Assembly (NCBI GenBank): GCA_034439915.1
Contig: JAWXBI010000084.1
Span: 1-17,841, forward strand
Reading direction: 5' to 3'
DNA length: 17,841 nucleotides
DNA from: JADJLQ01 sp034439915
Lineage (GTDB): Bacteria; Bacteroidota; Bacteroidia; Chitinophagales; Saprospiraceae
Shown: one piece after another, positions 15,170 through 17,841 of the stretch
How positions within the stretch are numbered: position 1 is the stretch's first letter
Layout of the letters: every line of letters begins with the position of its first letter
Notes under the pieces: generated by a model
The model's input: the letters and a program-made list of their open reading frames with translations, nothing else
Database searches by the model: none
What the model was told of the DNA's origin: nothing
Program-made: the position numbers and the translations under genes

Positions 15170-16360
15170 TCAGGAGAAAGCATTCAAACCGGTGATATCC
15201 ATCCCGGTGATCAGCAGATGGATGTCATGCGTTCCTTCATAGGTCAACACTGTTTCCAGATTCATCATATGGCGCATGATTGGATATTCATTTGTAATAC
15301 CCATACCACCCAATATCTGCCTGGCCTCGCGGGCGATTGTTAACGCCATAGCGACATTATTTCGTTTGGCCATCGATATCTGGGCCGGGCTGGCTTTACC
15401 GGTATTGGCCAGGGTACCCAATCTCCAAGCCAATAATTGGGCTTTAGTGATTTCAGTGATCATTTCGGCCAACTTTTTTTGTGTCAGTTGAAACTGGCCT
15501 ATGGGCTTACCAAATTGGTATCTTTCTTTAGAATAGTTCAATGCCGAATCATAACAATCCAGTGCAGCGCCGATAGCCCCCCAGGCTATACCATACCTAG
15601 CTTTGGAAAGGCAGGACAAAGGCCCTTTAAGGCCTTTAATTTCAGGAAATACCTGCGATTTAGGCACCCTGACATCTTCAAAAACCAACTCACCTGTAAT
15701 AGAAGCCCGCAAAGACCATTTGCCATGAATTTCCGGTGCCGAATAACCTTTGGAATCCCTTTCCACGATCATGCCCCGCACGGTATTTGTTTCATCCTTT
15801 GCCCAAACCACGGCAAGGTCTGCTATGGGTGAATTGGTAATCCACATTTTAGCCCCATTCAATATATAATGGTCCCCGGCATCCTGGATACGGGTGAGCA
15901 TCCCGGAAGGGTCTGAACCGTGATCAGGTTCAGTGAGGCCAAAACACCCGATCAATTCACCACTACCCAGTTTGGGCAGGTATTTTCTTTTTTGCTCTTC
16001 GCTGGCATACTTAAATATAGGATACATGACCAATGATCCCTGGACGGACGCCATGGAACGGACCCCGCTATCTCCGCGTTCCAGTTCCTGCATAATAACC
16101 CCATATGCGATTTCATCCATACCTCCACCTCCATACTCCATCGGCAGACTGGGACCAAAAGCCCCGATCTCCGCTAAACCTTTAAATAGATGGGTGGGAC
16201 ACTTTGCCTGGTCTGCATAAGACTCAATGATTGGACTGACTTCTTTTTTAACCCAATCCCGGACTACGAGGCGGGCAAGTTTATGGTCTTCGCTCAATAA
16301 GTCATCTACCTGATAATAATCGTGGTGTTGATATCGGTCCTCCTGCGAAGATGCTTTCAT
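15170..16360 (-). CDS. gcdH: Glutaryl-CoA dehydrogenase (acyl-CoA dehydrogenase family)
   Basis: This FAD enzyme oxidises and decarboxylates glutaryl-CoA to crotonyl-CoA in lysine, hydroxylysine and tryptophan breakdown. The product has 396 residues from ATG 16360. It follows human GCDH closely from memory: ELERGDSGVRSMASVQGSLVM with the substrate-binding Arg101 (human Arg94), CFGLTEPDHGSDP, WITNSPIADLAVVWA, SLRASITG, ARYGIAWGAIGAA, ARQILGGMGITNEYPI and the catalytic Glu375 in TYEGTHDIH (human Glu370). The Arg and the YEGTHDIH string favour GCDH over short- or medium-chain acyl-CoA dehydrogenases. The frame extends to an ATG at 16381, but the -7 box TATTTTTG lies between the two, 4 nt before 16360, so the shorter start is chosen. 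The electron acceptor ETF is not encoded here. Confidence 0.9.
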   Translation of the reverse strand: MKASSQEDRYQHHDYYQVDDLLSEDHKLARLVVRDWVKKEVSPIIESYADQAKCPTHLFKGLAEIGAFGPSLPMEYGGGGMDEIAYGVIMQELERGDSGVRSMASVQGSLVMYPIFKYASEEQKRKYLPKLGSGELIGCFGLTEPDHGSDPSGMLTRIQDAGDHYILNGAKMWITNSPIADLAVVWAKDETNTVRGMIVERDSKGYSAPEIHGKWSLRASITGELVFEDVRVPKSQVFPEIKGLKGPLSCLSKARYGIAWGAIGAALDCYDSALNYSKERYQFGKPIGQFQLTQKKLAEMITEITKAQLLAWRLGTLANTGKASPAQISMAKRNNVAMALTIAREARQILGGMGITNEYPIMRHMMNLETVLTYEGTHDIHLLITGMDITGLNAFS

Positions 16361-16364
16361 ATTG

Positions 16365-16372
16365 CAAAAATA
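16365..16372 (-). promoter_or_regulatory. Candidate -7 box TATTTTTG before gcdH
   Basis: It is an exact TAnnTTTG match on the reverse strand, only 4 nt (CAAT) before the ATG at 16360. A TTTC about 21 bp upstream is a weak -33 candidate. The box excludes the ATG at 16381 as start if it is used. Confidence 0.45.
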
Positions 16373-16418
16373 GGGAAACACCAGGATTACTCCGAAAGCA
16401 GTTTTGTATCTTGTACGA

Positions 16419-16601
16419 GTGATCTTCGATTATAAGCTATGGACATCAGAAACAATGCCTGATCTGGGTGTTCTGTTATTCTTGCATAAGGAAGTGTTTG
16501 CTGCATTTGAAATCGGGGATAGAAATCTTGCCTGCATGTTAGCAAAAGAATTCAACTTACCTCAGCGTGCTCCATTGGACATTCCCAAACACGCCGACTA
16601 A
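16419..16601 (+). CDS. Small protein of unknown function upstream of folB
   Basis: I do not recognise it. The open frame runs from a TTG at 16404. The GTG at 16419 (60 residues) follows TATCTTG, one T short of a -7 box, by 5 nt, matching the layout of other genes here. The ATG at 16455 would give 48 residues. Codon choice is like the neighbours' and the stop lies 3 nt before the folB ATG, which favours a real, co-transcribed gene. The core LGVLLFLHKEVFAAFEIGD followed by ACMLAKEFNLP is helix-like, with no signal peptide and no known motif. Confidence 0.4.
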   Translation: MIFDYKLWTSETMPDLGVLLFLHKEVFAAFEIGDRNLACMLAKEFNLPQRAPLDIPKHAD

Positions 16602-16604
16602 ACA

Positions 16605-16967
16605 ATGAATAAAGGTAAAATTGCCATAGAAGGGATGAAAATATTTGCCCACCACGGCTATTATCCTGAAGAGCGTGCCGTCGGTAAGGAATTTATCGTG
16701 GATGTTTACGTGGATCTTGATTTTAAGGATACCCTTCAGTCTGATCATATCCGGGATACCATAAACTATGAGGAAGTGATCGAAATCTGCCAGGAAGAAA
16801 TGAAACAACCCTCCAAATTACTTGAACACGTCGCTATGCGAATGGTCGAAAGGATCAGCCTTCTGTCGCCTAAACAAATGCATATAAAAGTCAGGATACA
16901 AAAACCCCACCCTCTCCTTAAAATTCCTATGGAAAAATTTTATGTGGAGTATGAATCCTGGCCCTGA
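16605..16967 (+). CDS. folB: Dihydroneopterin aldolase
   Basis: It cleaves 7,8-dihydroneopterin to 6-hydroxymethyl-dihydropterin and glycolaldehyde in folate synthesis. The 120 residues are the standard length. Family residues are all present: FAHHGYYPEER (14-24) with Glu22, the DTINYEEV string with Tyr55, KLLEHVAMRMVERI with Glu74, and the catalytic Lys100 in IQKPHPLL. The enzyme forms a cytoplasmic octamer in known members. It follows the small unknown gene by 3 nt. The DUF4197 gene begins 75 bp downstream with its own candidate promoter. Confidence 0.93.
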   Translation: MNKGKIAIEGMKIFAHHGYYPEERAVGKEFIVDVYVDLDFKDTLQSDHIRDTINYEEVIEICQEEMKQPSKLLEHVAMRMVERISLLSPKQMHIKVRIQKPHPLLKIPMEKFYVEYESWP

Positions 16968-17028
16968 ACCATCCAGGGTATTTAATACTTTTATAACGAA
17001 CTTATATCTTCAAATAACGTTCTAAGGT

Positions 17029-17036
17029 TAAATTCG
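17029..17036 (+). promoter_or_regulatory. Candidate -7 box TAAATTCG before the DUF4197 gene
   Basis: TAAATTCG differs from TAnnTTTG in one base and lies 6 nt before the ATG at 17043. No -33 element is apparent. Confidence 0.3.
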
Positions 17037-17042
17037 GTCATA

Positions 17043-17744
17043 ATGAAAAAAATATACTTTTTGTTGTCTATGGTGTTGATGACACAATGCGCTGAACTCC
17101 AAACACTTAAATTGCCATTTCCAACTAATTTATCCGGAGAAGAGATCGGAGGAGGGTTAAAAGAAGCGCTGAACAACGGGATCAGTAAAGGGGCTGATTT
17201 ACTCAGTCAGTTGGACGGTTATTATAAAAGTCCTTATAAAATATTGCTGCCTGAAGAAGCAAACCGCGTCATCAATAAATTGAAAATTGTCCCTGGTTTT
17301 AATGACCTGGAAGCAAATCTGACCTTAAGAGTCAACCGTGCTGCTGAATTGGCTGCACAAAAAGCCAAACCGATATTTGTCAAAGCCATTAAAGAAATGA
17401 CCTTCCGGGATGCAGCCAACATTTTAATGGGTGCTGATACAGCCGCCACGGGTTATCTCCGAGGAACCACCTACCAACCATTATATTCCGAATTTCAACC
17501 TATCATTCTTTCTGCACTCAATGAAGTCCATGCGGCTGATTATTGGGAGACTGCAGTGACCGCCTATAACAGGCTTCCTTTGGTTAAAAAAACCAATCCC
17601 AAATTGGATGAGTATGTCGCAACAATGGCTCTGGCCGGGCTGTTTCAAATGATAGCAAAAGAAGAAATCGGGATTCGTAAAGACGTCAGTCTGCGGACCA
17701 CTGATTTATTGAAAAAAGTATTTGCCAAACAGGATAGAAAATAG
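17043..17744 (+). CDS. DUF4197 family protein, putative lipoprotein
   Basis: It has 233 residues. The N-terminus MKKIYFLLSMVLMTQC is a signal peptide. Cys16 may be lipidated, but Gln at -1 is atypical. The rest matches my memory of DUF4197 (PF13852): GGGLKEALNNGISKGADLLSQLDGYY, a Pro-rich LLPEEA segment, RAAELAAQKAKPIFVKAI, the KEMTFRDAANILMGADTAAT motif, YNRLPLVKKTNPKLDEYV, LAGLFQMIAKEEIGIRKD and the terminal RTTDLLKKVF. The family is mostly alpha-helical, exported and of unknown function. The TAG stop is followed 11 bp later by the 15-bp tandem repeat. Confidence 0.85.
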   Translation: MKKIYFLLSMVLMTQCAELQTLKLPFPTNLSGEEIGGGLKEALNNGISKGADLLSQLDGYYKSPYKILLPEEANRVINKLKIVPGFNDLEANLTLRVNRAAELAAQKAKPIFVKAIKEMTFRDAANILMGADTAATGYLRGTTYQPLYSEFQPIILSALNEVHAADYWETAVTAYNRLPLVKKTNPKLDEYVATMALAGLFQMIAKEEIGIRKDVSLRTTDLLKKVFAKQDRK

Positions 17745-17755
17745 TGGTCAAGCGT

Positions 17756-17841
17756 CAACGCTTCGCTGATCAATGGTCATGGTCAACGCTTCGCTGATCA
17801 ACGCTTCGCTGGACAACGCTTCGCTGGACAACGCTTCGCTG
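17756..17841. repeat. 15-bp tandem repeat with CAACGCTTCGCTG core
   Basis: The 13-base core occurs five times: at 17756, 17784, 17799, 17814 and 17829. The last four are exactly 15 bp apart with the linkers AT, GA and GA. The array reaches the last base of the window, so its full length is unknown. GCTTCGC within the core is a small dyad. Confidence 0.85.

Noticed and set aside
17756..17841. CRISPR array
   Set aside because: The repeat core is 13 bp with 2-bp linkers. There are no spacers of 25-45 bp and no cas genes nearby.
17742..17841. Read-through extension of the DUF4197 protein into the tandem repeat
   Set aside because: The frame stays open only because the repeat lacks stops in that phase. 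The protein already ends at the family's usual C-terminal motif and nothing indicates suppression of the TAG.

Overview
The window comes from the chromosome of a Gram-negative Bacteroidota bacterium, probably a Saprospiria/Saprospiraceae-type organism. Four observations point there: a PorZ homologue (a type IX secretion component confined to Bacteroidota), an OmpA protein with an N-terminal module I associate with that group, an arginine pathway that uses an acylated-ornithine transcarbamylase, and promoter -7 boxes of the Bacteroidota form TAnnTTTG. Placement below phylum is inference from memory of similar proteins. No rRNA, tRNA, CRISPR array or intact transposase gene was seen.

Layout. 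1-420: a heptamer tandem repeat at the edge, then what looks like a frameshifted remnant of a small 'GMGYQ' protein gene. 421-2736: porZ. 2737-3367: non-coding, holding a roughly 300-bp palindromic, MITE-like element (3039-3337) built of nested hairpins. 3368-3949 (-): a small cysteine-rich lipoprotein of unknown function. 3950-5074: about 1.1 kb of mostly non-coding DNA with one possible 58-residue secreted peptide and scattered coding-like scraps. 5075-10671: a complete tripartite RND efflux system (periplasmic adaptor, HAE1-type inner-membrane pump, TolC-like outer-membrane channel). 10799-12956: two arginine biosynthesis genes, argD and an N-acyl-ornithine carbamoyltransferase. 12961-15094 (-): an OmpA-family protein followed by a methylthioribose-kinase-like phosphotransferase. 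15170-16360 (-): glutaryl-CoA dehydrogenase. 16419-17744 (+): a small unknown protein, folB (dihydroneopterin aldolase) and a DUF4197 lipoprotein. 17756-17841: a 15-bp tandem repeat that runs off the window end.

The genes form short transcription units of ordinary envelope and housekeeping functions. The RND set should export hydrophobic compounds across both membranes. ArgD and the carbamoyltransferase catalyse consecutive steps from N-acyl-glutamate semialdehyde to N-acyl-citrulline. PorZ works in type IX secretion at the cell surface.

No clearly new multi-gene system was found. The points most worth a second look are the palindromic element at 3039-3337, a recurring promoter layout with a TAnnTTTG-like box only 4-9 nt before the start codon (implying nearly leaderless mRNAs), an alanine at the position that decides N-acetyl versus N-succinyl specificity in the ornithine carbamoyltransferase, and the tandem repeats at both window edges.
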